From positions 9,931,724 to 9,995,723 of the forward strand of contig OU744736.1 in NCBI GenBank assembly GCA_916613615.1: DNA of 64,000 nt, given 5' to 3'. The notes beneath the pieces were generated by a model, which was not told the DNA's origin, did no database searches, and saw only the letters and a program-made list of their open reading frames with translations. Source of the stretch: Steromphala cineraria (Eukaryota; Mollusca; Gastropoda; Trochida; Trochidae). The first letter of the stretch is position 1; every line of letters begins with the position of its first letter. Position numbers and translations under genes: made by a program. This document shows, piece after piece, positions 32,592-53,715 of this stretch.

Positions 32592-35060
32592 TCATAAGAA
32601 GTGTGGTGAAAAATGTACAACACTTGTTACAGAATGAAGAAATGTCGACTTTGCAGGCAATAATATGCTTGTCCTGAACGACCTGAGAAGTTGATGTCAT
32701 CGTCCAATGTTCATCAACATGATATAAAAAGGAACCTTTTATGCTGTATATCCCCGTATGGTTTAAGTTGTCTAGTATCTGAGTAGCAGATATTTTATGT
32801 TCGCTTATTCGAGCTTGAGCTATTGAACAGCGTAATGTTCAGCGTGTTAAGTGACCGGTACTTGATAGGTACCTTCTTCCTCAGAAAAAAAAGTTTACCA
32901 CAGTTATGATTTAAACATCACTTGTCCAGTATATTAACCATTATTCCAAAACATGATTTTGATATATCTGTCAAAATACAAGAAAAGTGTACACGAATCA
33001 CCATAATCTTACCATAATGATACCATTAGTTAATTAAAATCGCAAATGTAGTACGACTAAGTGGTCCCTTTATGATAAATGAATAGTTCGCATTTTAATT
33101 GGTAATATCTCTAAGAGTTAATTTTAATAATGGAACTGTTTGTGAATAGGGGTAAATTAATATGCATTTTCTAAAGAAGAATGCAACTCATCAGAGATGC
33201 ATGTTGTTTTCATTTCTAAAACACACAGTCATATCTTAGGAAGGTATACAAAAATACAGTATGAAAATATAAATAACATTTTTACCCAACAGCTTAAAAT
33301 TAATTGGGTTTTAAAACATCGGGATTGCAGATCTGACTAATCTTTTCTGGTGTGAGTGACAATAAAAATCCTTTTTTTAGCTTTTATGTTTTTCACTGTG
33401 TATTGGGACGATATGTTGATCTTGAGGCGAATTTTGACAAACACACCTTAACTTGGTATTTTTCATTGTTTTACGGTTAATTTATAGAAGTTTAAAATTG
33501 TAATCCGTGCTTTCTCAATTTCTTATTCCCAGTTAATTTTGACCCCAACATTCTACAGGAGATCATAACTTTGCCAATTTCTATGATAATTTGGAGATAT
33601 TTTTTTTATTTTAAAGGTTCTACATTGTTCTTTATGACTCTGGGCCTAACTCAATACCGACCATGTGGTACCTTTATCCGTAGCCTTCCCCATATTTTCC
33701 TTTTCGTAAGATAATTATATTTACATTGAAAACGTGCTAGTGTCAAGGTTAGTACATACCTCTTTCATTTTCTGAACTTAAAATGATCAGAAATATTGCT
33801 TTGAACTTATTTTATTCATCAGAAACTGAAAGGGATTTGGTACAAGTTATACAACTAAGAAAGCGCTTTCCCAGATATGTACATTTAATATTATTTGTAT
33901 ATACATTAAACAAGATGGATAGAAGAGAACAGATAGAAATAAATAATCGTACAATAATTCAAACGAAGTTTTTTGTTTGAAATATGTAGGTTTGATCATT
34001 AATATTCATAGAACAACACAATTTTTATAACAAACATGAAAAATTAACACATGCCTGCTTTTATGCCTAATCGAAATTATCAAGTATTTGCAAGACCGGT
34101 ATATATTAAACCCTCTAGGGAACTACAGTGTATTCCAAAGGTTAAACTCGACTTTAAATTTATGGAGTCAGTTTGCCTGCACTTTTAAATAGACAATTTA
34201 TAGATAGCGTATACAAGATTAATCAATATTAAAGACTAGGATTAATAAAGATACAGTATATTTCTCACTAATACGAAAATGGTGAGTAGATTGCACGAAG
34301 GACGAAAAATGGGTCAACGCAATGGCGTTAATCAATATAATCTACACTCTAAAGAAGTTAGTTGTCAAATATTTTTTATGTGACTGACACTGTTCTATGC
34401 ATATATATAGAACATATAGTAATGTTTCTTAGCAGAAATCTTGTTGAAATTGGTTCAGGATATATTCTGACGACAAAAACTGTACGAAGCATATGCCATA
34501 TTAAAAACAAGCAATGAATACGACAGTCTCCTATAAAAAATTACGCTTCTTGTATTTACATCACACAAACTAAATGTGGTCGGACCTATATGTTTGTTAT
34601 GTTTATAAAGGTCGCATATGCATTTTCCATGAGCCATTTGTCAAAATAATCCCTGTAGTGATGATGTTTCATTCAATTGAAATTTCTCCATTGGTCAGAC
34701 GTACTTTAAGTCAAACGATCCTGATAGAGGATGAAGTCACTGCATGACTACAGGGTGTTTCAAAAGTTTTTCCCTCTTTTGCTGCAACCAAGTCTTTGCA
34801 AATTTTCCCTGCGTGGAACCACTTTGCAGTCAAGCAATGGTTCTGCGTCTGTGAAGATTTAATGAAAAAATATACATTTGGCTCTTAACTTCTTTGAGTA
34901 GTATGACAAATATCTACATATTTGATATTATGTTATTCTTATTATTAAGAGCGCAAAACATGCAATTTTGAAATTATCAAAAGAAAGATGATATTCGGTT
35001 CAGTTGTCTCGACTTATTTGTGAAAAAAAAACCCAAATAACTGGTTTCCAGATTTTTAAA
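32592..35060. other. AT-rich interval without a recognised gene
   Basis: No exon or repeat with clear ends is visible. Positions 34,434-34,545 (AGAAATCTTG, GGTTCAGGATATATTCTGA, GCATATGCCATA) resemble 38,784-38,880, a diverged dispersed copy. A CAGGGTGTTTCAAAAG motif near 34,752 could be a lone transposon end. Confidence 0.45.
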
Positions 35061-35077
35061 AATAGATTTTTCTCTTT

Positions 35078-35165
35078 GACGTAACAAAATGATGACGTCA
35101 CAGACATCGCGTTACTGTGCAACCAGACTCGAGTATAAAAAGTGGCGCGCGATCACGGAACGTCA
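35078..35165 (+). promoter_or_regulatory. TATA-box promoter with CRE motifs for the 116-residue gene
   Basis: TATAAAA lies at 35,134-35,140, so a start site is expected near 35,160-35,170. Upstream are TGACGTAA (35,078-35,085) and a full cAMP-response octamer TGACGTCA (35,093-35,100). Another TGACGTC lies in the 5' leader near 35,212. The first ATG after the expected start site is the one used below. CRE sites bind CREB/ATF-type bZIP factors, so cAMP- or stress-inducible expression is inferred only. The TGACGT-rich context resembles the foldback elements elsewhere in this window. Confidence 0.65.
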
Positions 35166-35256
35166 TTCCATCTTTGCATAAGCTAGAGGCGCATCAACGC
35201 AATTGTAATTGTGACGTCGCGCTATTGTCGAATCACTGACGACTAAATTTACTGCA

Positions 35257-37013
35257 ATGTTCGAGAAATCATCAAACGAAGGTACATTCAAACATTGTAT
35301 CAGTATCTATGGTTGCCTAATAAGCATATTTTCTCTGATTCACTACCCATGATATCAACATTTTCATAAAAATTAGAGGGCAGTATAATTATGTTAGCTC
35401 TATGATATATTTGAATTTGGATGATAAATTCATCTTTGACATCTTGTAAATTAAGTTAGATTATTGTTGTTCCCCCTATACCTGCAATGTCTTCATTTGG
35501 CAATGTTCGACATTTTAGTAAGAGCTGCCAAGTTCTAAGAGTTTACAAAAATTATATGCTATGGACAAAATGCTGCTGCAAGTTTGGTAAAGTTATGGTA
35601 TTAAGCTGCAATATACACCCATATCTGTAGTTTTCTTGCAAATCCCGGTACACATTCATTTTATGCAACAACTTTAAATATTTTCAGCTTAGTAGGAAAT
35701 TATTTCTTAAAACTATTGTTCATACAGACTACTGAATAAATCAGACGTGTTGTTTTCTTTTATATTAAGTTTCTTGCATAAAAAATGTCTCTCTTTCATT
35801 ATTTGATTTAAATATGCAAGTAGATAGTGTTCATTTGAAAAAAAATACATAAATGTTGCCATGCGCTCATATAATATATAGCATGTTAGGACACTGTACA
35901 TATTCCAAAGATTCTTTCGAGTAGTATATATAATAACCTCTTACGGATATCAAAATCAGTATACTTCTTGTTTTTCTAGTTTTTAAAATCTCAGTTAGCA
36001 AATGAATTCCATGTTGTTTTGATATGCCCAAAATATGATGAATTAAGGCGTAAATACGTTGGCCTCATGGTCATTTATACGAAATAAATGAATGAATTAA
36101 TGTGTATACAAACACGGCCCATTGTCTGCTTTTGAGGAAGATAAGTGATAAGAAAAAGATAACTTGTATTTTACTTACATCGCAATGTGAAATCCGTGTT
36201 TATTGCAGGATGCAAGGGCCTGATGGAGCTGTTTGACCTGTGGGATTGTGCCCTGGACGGAGGCCTCGATATTCCAGTGAAGGTATTACTACTTTTTGGT
36301 GTATTTGTAAGAGGACATTCGTTAAAAGATGTCATGTTTGAAATTGCATTTTCTTTGTTGAAATTTGTCCAAGAGGGATTGAGTTCATTTATGTTAGTAT
36401 GTTGTTTATGCCACTTTAGCAACCATTTTAGGCGATTCAAAATGGAAATTAAAGACTGTAGGGTTCGTAAAAAACGTAAATTGTTGCGTTGAGAAACACT
36501 TATGGTTAACGGTTAGATCGTAATTCAGTTAAACTATTTGAAACTATAAACAATTGTCTTCTGCAGATATTTCAACCTTCAAACGTGGATATGTTACAGA
36601 AACATCATTAAAAAACACCTGACCAACTTTGTATTTGCGTTAGGATACTAAACATGCATTTTATTCCATGGGCTCCTTAATTCTTAACTAACGGGTTGCC
36701 ATTTCGTATGCAACATGAATTATAAAGTGCGTAAATACCAATCGTGCACTGCTAATTTCAGATTGACTTCACATCAACCAGATCGTATCCAATGACATCA
36801 CATAGAGAGTCTGATACGGCTCCACTCCTTGGGGAGTATGAAGCATATGAAAGCTTCGAGTCGGACTCGACCAAGCCCGTGTTCGACTACAGCCCAAGCC
36901 AGTATTCAGAGGGACGTATCTTCATTATTGAGGTGCCAGAATACAAGCAAGAGGTTTCCATGGTCACCAGATTCATGCACGGCATCAAGCGATTCTTTGG
37001 TCGGTCACTGTAG
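35257..37013 (+). CDS. Three-exon gene for an unrecognised 116-residue protein
   Basis: Exons 35,257-35,281, 36,209-36,282 and 36,762-37,013 join in phase, with donors G|GTACAT and AAG|GTATTA and acceptors TTATTGCAG and AATTTCAG. The product has 116 residues. Residues 10-33 (CKGLMELFDLWDCALDGGLD onward) are amphipathic and acidic; residues 51-56 read DTAPLL, an acidic dileucine pattern. Residues 58-82 are rich in Tyr, Ser and Asp/Glu (EYEAYESFESDSTKP). Residues 98-114 (VSMVTRFMHGIKRFFGR) form a basic amphipathic helix by composition. There is no signal peptide or membrane span. Exon 3 favours C-ending codons, unlike its AT-rich surroundings, which supports real coding. I do not recognise the family and assign no function. 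No canonical AATAAA follows closely; AGTAAA near 37,150 is a possible signal. A further upstream exon is possible but not needed. Confidence 0.72.
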
Positions 37014-37159
37014 GACATTTATGTATGGAGAAAGATGTCAAAGATCCTTATTGCACTTCTGGACAACTAACATTATGAAAATGTTAAAATGTCCAAAAAC
37101 GTTCTGTGATGTTTTACAATTGTTTTTATATGTTTGTTATCTATATTGTTAGTAAATAT

Positions 37160-37594
37160 TTACATAATATACCTAGTGTTTTGGTTATTTATGAAGCTAG
37201 AAACAATCCCAGAAGTTCATTTGACGAACTTTTAACAGCTTAATATTACATAACTTAACTTTTGTGAAAAACAATTTTAAAGAATTTGCTACAAGTTCAA
37301 CCACAGATTGAAAAACGTATAGGACACTAAAAGCATGTGTTAAAGATTGAGGGGTCAACAGATCCTGTTTAGTAGAGATGAAATTACCATAGCAGTTCTA
37401 CCATGTGGTACATGGTACATTCAGTTGACCACCATGTAATTCAGCAACAAAGGGTGTTTGGCGACTTCATGTGTTGATTCCCTATCACATACTGAGACGG
37501 GTAGACTTATATTTAGTCTCTGAAATTATTTTTAGTAAACTCAAAAGAAGTTAAGGGTCAAATCTATTTTCTGCCTGACTTGTTTCTATTCAAG
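37160..37594. other. Downstream flank of the small gene, nothing further recognised
   Basis: Probable 3' flank or UTR remainder. Contains a short CATGTGGTACATGGTACAT palindromic patch near 37,402. No exon or RNA gene is evident. Confidence 0.45.
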
Positions 37595-38768
37595 AAAAGT
37601 AAAGAAGTGAGCAAAGCTCACATACCCCCGCTCCCCACTTTGTTAAAAAAAATTCAAATAGTAAAACTGATTAATATTTGTTAAAGTTGTCTGATAGTTG
37701 AGTATATAGTAACTCAATGTGTAAGTCTGCTTTCCACTGAAACCCCAATACCAAATTCATTAATAGGTTTTACAATTAAAGGGTACATCTAGGGATAATG
37801 GTTGATCTTTGTTTCAAATTTGAGGTAGTTATCATGAATATTCTACGAGATGTACTGAGGACAAAATTATTTTTGTCTAGTCACTTTGTAAGTCATGTTT
37901 TCCAAAGAAACAGCAGAAAAGAAAATCCATATATCGTTGAACTCTCACAAGGCATATCCAGCAACCATGATTGACCTATGTAGCAAATTTGGTGAAGCTG
38001 AGATGTATATTTCAGGACATTTGTTTGGGACAAAGCAATTTATTATAAGATTCACTTTTTAGTCATTTATCCATGGAAACCGCAAAAAATAAAAATAATT
38101 TGTTGGTCTAACCATCAAAAGGCACATCTAGGGATCATGGTTGATAAGTGTATGAAGTTTGGTGAAGCTAGCATGTATAGTTTTGGAGATATGCTCCAGA
38201 CAAAGGACTTGGTAATAGAGTCACTGTTTTAGTCATGTTTCCAAGTAAACCGCAAAAAAATTGAATAATTTGTTGGTCTAACCCTCAAAAGGCACATCTA
38301 GGGATCATGGTTGATAAGTGTATGAAGTTTGGTGAAGCTAGCATGAATAGTTTGGGAGATATTTCCGGACAAAGGGCTTGGTCATAGTCACTGTTTCCAT
38401 GGAAACCGCAAAAAATAAAAATAATTTGTTGGTCTTACCCTCAAAAGGCACATCTAGGGATCATGGTTATTAAGTGTATGAAGTTTGGTGAAGCTAGCAT
38501 GAATAGTTTGGGAAATATGCTCCGGACAAAGGGCTTGGTCATAGAGTCCCTGTTTTAGTCATGTTTCCATGGAAACCGCAAAAATAAAAATAATTTGTTG
38601 GTCTAAACCTCAAAAGGCGCACTAGGGATCATGGTTGATAAGTGTATGAAGTTTGGTGAAGCTAGCATGAATAGTTTGGGAGATATGCTCCGGACAAACT
38701 TTTGTGACAGACGGACAGAATGAGCGCTATATACCCCTGCTTACGCTGTAAGGTGGGGGTATAATAAA
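37595..38768 (-). mobile_element. TATACCCCCGCC-type repeat element (copy 2, inverted)
   Basis: It begins GAAGTGAGCAAAGCTCACAT with ACCCCCGCTCCCCAC and ends GCTGTAAGGTGGGGGTATA, the reverse complement of 19,343-20,374. The internal unit (GGCACATCTAGGGATCATGG, GTGTATGAAGTTTGGTGAAG, CTAGCATGAATAGTTTGG) repeats about five times at ~170 bp. Divergence is lower at the right end. Confidence 0.85.
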
Positions 38769-39178
38769 ATGTGAATTCAAATTTTATAACAGAAATCTTG
38801 GCGAAATGGGTTCAGCATATCCTTATGACAAAAACTGTGCATATGCCATAGTAATAAACATGGAGTATGACAGTACCCTGAGGATGAATAAAGAAATATA
38901 GGCTTGAACCTTGACTTCCATTGAGTAGCATAGATGTCCGCTTGGGTTAGACCGGGGTAATATGGTTTGCTGCAGCTTGAGCATGCACAAGTGAATAAAT
39001 ATTCTTACCCAAGCGGGCAAGGATATGCCGGGTATTAAAGTTTGCATAATGGTCATGGGAATTACAGTTTTTCTAAAAATAACTCGCATTTTGATTGGTT
39101 GACGGAACTTTTTTGCATCCATTCATGAATCGCATGGATCTTCTATTTCAGTTGAGATATAGATGAAAAATCTTATAC
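38769..39178. other. Interval with a dispersed-copy segment, no gene
   Basis: 38,784-38,880 resembles 34,434-34,545. A CGCTTGGGTTAGACC / TTACCCAAGCGGG inverted pair surrounds 38,940-39,020. A 99-codon minus frame at 38,823-39,122 is not supported by any motif. Confidence 0.45.
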
Positions 39179-39182
39179 TTAA

Positions 39183-39531
39183 AGGGGCAGTAGCACGTTT
39201 TTAGGGGGAATATAGGGTGATGTAAGGAAAATGAAAATTAATGATTTCAATTGAAAGACAATGTATTTAAACTAAATGGAGCAGTAATAATTCCAATAAA
39301 TAACATTAAGTATAGCCATGCGATTCTTTTCCTCACAAAAAATGAATTAAAGGTGTTCACACAAAAATGGCCGCAAATGGATTTTATGTGAATCTTCATT
39401 CTTTGTCCTCTGAGAATGGATGATTGGCTTGAGATTTTTGATACTGTCAAAATAATATATTTAACATTCACTTACAATTATCAGCGAGAAATTCAAATTA
39501 TAAAATTATCAAAAAACGTGCTACTGCCCCT
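39183..39531. mobile_element. MITE with TTAA target duplication
   Basis: TTAA at 39,179-39,182 and 39,532-39,535 flanks a 349-bp element. Its ends AGGGGCAGTAGCACGTTTTT and the inverse match over 20 bp. TTAA targets are used by piggyBac and Kolobok transposases; with AGG... termini Kolobok-type mobilisation is possible. No coding frame. A similar CTACTGCCCCTTTAA end occurs at 13,533-13,547. Confidence 0.88.
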
Positions 39532-39639
39532 TTAAGTCACACATTACTAAAACATTTTTAATGGGAAATCAAGACCTTCTGATGTTTTCTTTGCCGTAAA
39601 TACAAGTTTAAATCTTCAAGGCGGCGCTAGGTGGGAGAG

Positions 39640-40370
39640 TCGCTGGCCGAACTGTCGTTACGTCATAGCTCTATGACGTCATTAATCATGACGTCAAACA
39701 GTGACGTCATACATTCCTCACTAGGCTTGTCAAACGTAACGAAAGCTAACGACGTCTTACTTTTTCTTTTCGGTTGTGCGCGGTAAATAAAAGCGCTTTT
39801 TTATGATATTAAACAATATTTTTTTTTATAATGTGACATCAATATAATAAACTATTTAAAATAACATCTTGAGTTGCGAACTACTTAGAGACGCCCATCC
39901 TGAAGTAGTGAGCAATTTTATGAATGGCGTATGAATACAATTTGTACTTTACCGGCCGAGCGTAGTTTTTAAGTGTTTCTCTTTTTCTACCGTTTTTACG
40001 CATCAAAATTATCTTGGGTAAGAAAAAGAATAACCAACTCGATGCTCGGAATTACGGATTATCTGTCCCTCGTGAATTATTGTGTCAAACTCCTCGCTGA
40101 AGCTCGGAGTTTATCACAATAATTAACTCAGGACAGATAATCCGTAATTCCTCGCAACTCATTGATTATTCTTATAATAATTCTACCATGACATTTCAAA
40201 ATCCTCAAATTTCATGGAGCTACCGAAACCTGTTTTGGTTCAGTGATGTCAACAGTGACGTCATAAGCGCAAGACATTGTGACGTCACAATGTTGACTGA
40301 AGCACAACTGACGTTACGCGGTAGAAAAGAAATGACATTTAAAACGCTAAAAAAGCTCGTCATGGTAGAA
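39640..40370 (+). mobile_element. CRE-rich foldback element (copy 2)
   Basis: TGACGTCA octamers occur at 39,674-39,681, 39,702-39,709 and 40,256-40,263 and near 40,280, with a near match at 39,689. ACCGGCCGAGCG and a TTTCTCTTTTTCT stretch precede a large imperfect hairpin, about 40,026-40,172. Its arms include GGAATTACGGATTATCTGTC and the inverse. The loop at 40,093-40,106 reads CTCGCTGAAGCTCG. This is the same architecture as 8,049-8,360 and 48,550-48,905. Frames crossing it are not genes. Confidence 0.65.
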
Positions 40371-40549
40371 TGGAGATAAACCTACTGTGTTTTTTCATTT
40401 TCGTGGTCTAACGTAGATTCGATACCGTTGATGTTACATTCGAAGCCTCACGCTAACGCGTTTGGCTTATGGAGTTGCTGAAGATAAGATTAAATATCTT
40501 TCAATATTTTAAAAGACAAAAACAGAGAACTGATTGCAGAAAATATGTC

Positions 40550-43500
40550 TTTATTCACATTGCTAACACAACATAACTTGGAATATTTGAGAACAAAGAA
40601 CAAAATACTGGTACCAGATTGCACGATAGAGCACCACCCTTCTTAACTACATACCCTTGGTTGTCTCAACCAGTTCAAAGTTGGGCTTTTCATCTCTTAT
40701 CTCTTAACCGAAAAACCAGAGATTCTGCAAGAGTTTTAAACAAATGAACAAGATGAAACTGACATTTTCAACATGATAGTAAGTTAAGATGAAATCATGA
40801 TCATAATCAAGTGCTAATGTCATGGTGAAATAAAGAGATATAGTTTCATTCTAATTGGAAATAAATATTTTAGAGGTGTTCAAGCTTCGTGCTGACATAA
40901 TTGAATCTTTCAGTATTAATCTATTTCTGCTTGGGGAATTAACCCATTGAAATTTCATTTCATTCTGTAAAACTGTAAAATGAAAGCCTGATTTTCACAA
41001 TGTGGTTGAATTATGCAAAGGGTCAATAGATAAACGCTTTGAGAAGAGGATTATGTCTATAGAACTGATCAAGTAATCAATGTGACCATGGAATAAAGAT
41101 ACAAATTTCAACTTCTAGGATAAGTAATGGCAAGAAATTCTGAAAGAAAGAACAAGATTTAAAATGAAGTTTCCTTATGATAGTCAAAGGCAAGATGGAA
41201 AATCATCCTAATTATTACGGGTTGAAGACAGAAGAGAGAGAGGATAAAGGTTATATTGCAATTTCTGATAAAGGATAAACAGTAAATGATTGCACAAGAT
41301 AAATACCATATTCGATGAATTTTATCAACGACTATCTACAACATTGATCACAACAATTAGTATTTACAAACACATGATCTTATGTACATATAATTTGGGA
41401 ATGCTGGATTTCTAATGATACATCTATATACAGTGAACAGTTTAAAATTCAGACATTTCAGAGACAGAAAACAAGCCAAATTGTATGACTTTTAACAAAG
41501 AGTAATAGTGGTCTTAAAGCCGTTTTCAGAGATATTCTCCTACTATGAAAATATTAGATTTCATTTATGGTATAGATTAATTAGCCTAAGCACTATGGTG
41601 AATCACTTTTAAAGGAAGTGATATGATGAACCAGTAAGTACTTATCAATTACAATTAAGAGATTTAAGTAATGTCCCACATATGAAGATTTAAGTCTTAA
41701 CAGAATGAAAGCACAGCAACATTGCAAAACAAACCTGATATCATATTAACATATTATAACTCTATATTGAAGCTAAATATTATGATGTCAAAAGCATTTG
41801 AGAAAGCCGACACTTGAAATAAGGTAAAGAAATAGATAAAACAAATGATAAAATACTGCAAAATGTCAACAAGTTATAAAACCATGAGCAGTAAGAAAAG
41901 ACCCATATTGTGAAAATGAAACAAGGATATTGCACAATAATTATTAGTCATGTTAGGGGCTAAAACATTGATTGTTTACATCTAGACACAACAACAAACA
42001 TAACCCAACTTCATAAGAGAACATTCTATGGATTTCAGCAACTGATTTAAAAAAAACAATGTGTCAAAATGATAAAGATATCTTTGGGTTAATCATGACA
42101 AATATTGAAGGGCAAATAATTTTCAAGTAAAAGGGAAATTATAACCCAAAATCATTATGCAAAATCTTCTTTTTTTTAAAAACTTTTTTTGTCAAATGCA
42201 AAAATGATTGCTTAGTCATTGTGTGAAATAACTCATAATTGATCCATGAAAATGTTACAGTAAGTTTTATGTAATGACTGATATTGAATATTCAAAAAAG
42301 GGGAGTTTTAACAAGATTGGAATGTGAAACTTTATCAGAATATTGTAAATAATATTCAAGAAAACATAAGGAGCAAGTAAAACATATGTAAAGTCACAAC
42401 CAATAAAAATCTACAAGCAATAACAATCATAAAGGATTAAAGAAATACTTGAACTGAGATATAATGATATATAAATAACAAACGCTATGTCCTTTCCTTT
42501 TTTGCATTACAAAAAGGACCAAACCAACAATTGAAAAGATCAACTATAATGGGAGATAATGCTTATTTGACATAAATGCTTTGATTCATATTCATATCTT
42601 ACAAACATTTTTATGTTCTATTATTGACAACTTACAGGTACCCCCTCCAAATAACCGGAAAGCCTTTACTCACTACGAGACAAAAGTATCTCCTAAATTG
42701 GGAAGGAAAAGTATTAGTCATACTTTAAAGAGCCAGTCATATTAACTTCCAGTCCTGATCATGTTTTTACTTGGGAAATGTCAAAGTAAAACGCTGTTTT
42801 TTTAAATTTTAATTCATATTGAAACTATATTATTTATATTGATATAATATTGAACATATACAAGTGATTAATAAGACTCAACAGAAAAACCTGTTATGCC
42901 GTATCAAAGCTTTTCACATTCGTATCGCCAATGATTGGCTTCACTTAACATCATTGGTTTTTTTGCTGAGTTTTCATTCATCTTGATCGAGTTGTCAAAT
43001 ATAAATCAATATAAACATTAACCTAAGTAACATATTTAACCTGGGTTTGCTAAGTACCTGACGAAATGTCCACAGGCATGCCTTTGTAAAGAGTAAGTAA
43101 TAAGTACAATAAGCTATTGAGTACTTGGTAGACTTTGGAACATGCAGGTTAAACAGCATAAGAAGAGAGTATTAAGTAAATACCCATCCTTGATTTTGAT
43201 ATATGTTAATTACTATTGAACTTGTTAATGCCTGTTTCAATAAAATATTGAATTAAGATTCTACAAGAGTTGTTAGCCATTTTCTTGAACAAGAGTTGTT
43301 AGCCATTTCATTGATCAACTTCTCACCATAATGGATAGCTGGTAGTAATTGAATCACATTGAATCACAATAAGCTAAGCAATTGGGATAGATGTGGATAA
43401 CAGAGGAATGTGATGAAATAACTGTGTTATCACATGGGCAAAACTCCTGCCCAAACAACATGGGCACAAGCACAAACATAACATCACTATATACAATGGG

Positions 43501-44299
43501 CGTTATTGTAGATATCACATTTGTTTGACTAGAAACCAAACACTTCCTGATCAATAAATGCTTGTTTTTAACAACTACTGCTAAAAAGTCACAATCATTA
43601 CCTAGTTATAATTCATAGATTAATTTTAGTCTACCGACTATTTCAATAAGCACCTTATCTTTTCATACCACGTACTTTGGTGCTAAGTCGCAAATGAAAA
43701 TATCTTTATACATATTTCCAAAAATAATCATGTAGTTAGGAGATCAATAACATGCAGAATATGATCAAAACTATTCTGTTTTCTCCCTGTTGTCATTAAG
43801 TCACATGTTCATTTAAATAGAGATGCTTTCAATTTCTTCATGCATGAATCAAAGATGACAACAATTTCAAACAAAGTGCAATAACATCTGCAGTTGATCA
43901 ACCATGACATCCATTTCACATGAAATATTTTACATATATGTATAGAACAACACATTCCATTCTTTTAATGTTTTTATGCAAGTTGTTCAACTTAATTCTA
44001 AATCAATTCGACATCCAGCTGGGATTGTTTTTTGGTTCTGAACAGATTAAAATGTTAACATTTCTTAAAGCTTTCATACTGTTCAAGGTTTACCTGAAAA
44101 ACTTGATAAAGAACAATGCCCGTGAAGCTGAACAAGATGAACAAAGGTTTGGCTATTGGAATAATAACTTAACAGGATCAGCAGGTCAGTAGTTAATCTT
44201 AACAAATACCCTCGAACGTCATCACTACCGATCAACTGCCACATCTCTTTAAGTGTTGATTATTTCTCCCTGTGCGAAGGACTGGCCAAGCTTGTGAAT
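40550..44299 (-). other. Probable 3' UTR of RUNDC1 with polyadenylation signal
   Basis: The RUNDC1 stop codon is at 44,300-44,302. Downstream on the minus strand no splice-like exon or transposon interrupts about 3.7 kb of AT-rich sequence until AATAAA (plus-strand TTTATT, 40,550-40,555), just before the repeat-rich region. The sharp change in repeat content supports a transcript end near 40,530, but shorter forms cannot be excluded. The 90-codon plus frame at 43,920-44,192 is antisense and unsupported. Confidence 0.45.
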
Positions 44300-53483
<9,184 letters not shown>

Positions 53484-53594
53484 CTGGAACAAACAATCAA
53501 TCTTGATCTGAATGAAAGTCAAGCTAATATCAGACATCATACCGGGAACGGGTGTCAGGATGTCTAGATCTGTCAAGATGTTTAGATTTCTTTT

Positions 53595-53715
53595 CACATT
53601 TGCTACACTGAATTTCAGTGCAGTACCACCCATGGTTTCAGTCGATGCTTGCAGGTTTCACCGCAATGCATAGCCACAATAGTGTTGCGGGCTTTCTCCT
53701 TGCAATAATACTAGC
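53595..53715. mobile_element. SINE-body module in RUNDC1 intron
   Basis: CTACACTGAATTTCAGTGCA with GTACCACCCATGG matches 4,570-4,603. The following TTCACCGCAATGCATAGCC and GGGCTTTCTCCTTGCAATAA may be the remainder of the element. No A/B box is present here. Confidence 0.55.

Noticed and set aside
34745..34765. Terminal inverted repeat CAGGGTGTTTCAAAAG of a further DNA transposon
   Set aside because: No matching inverse end was found within a few kb.
40188..40379. 63-codon plus frame
   Set aside because: Lies within the CRE-rich foldback element and has no exon context.
43354..44192. Frames of 66 and 90 codons near the RUNDC1 3' end
   Set aside because: They fall in the presumed 3' UTR, with hydrophobic AT-driven composition and no motif.
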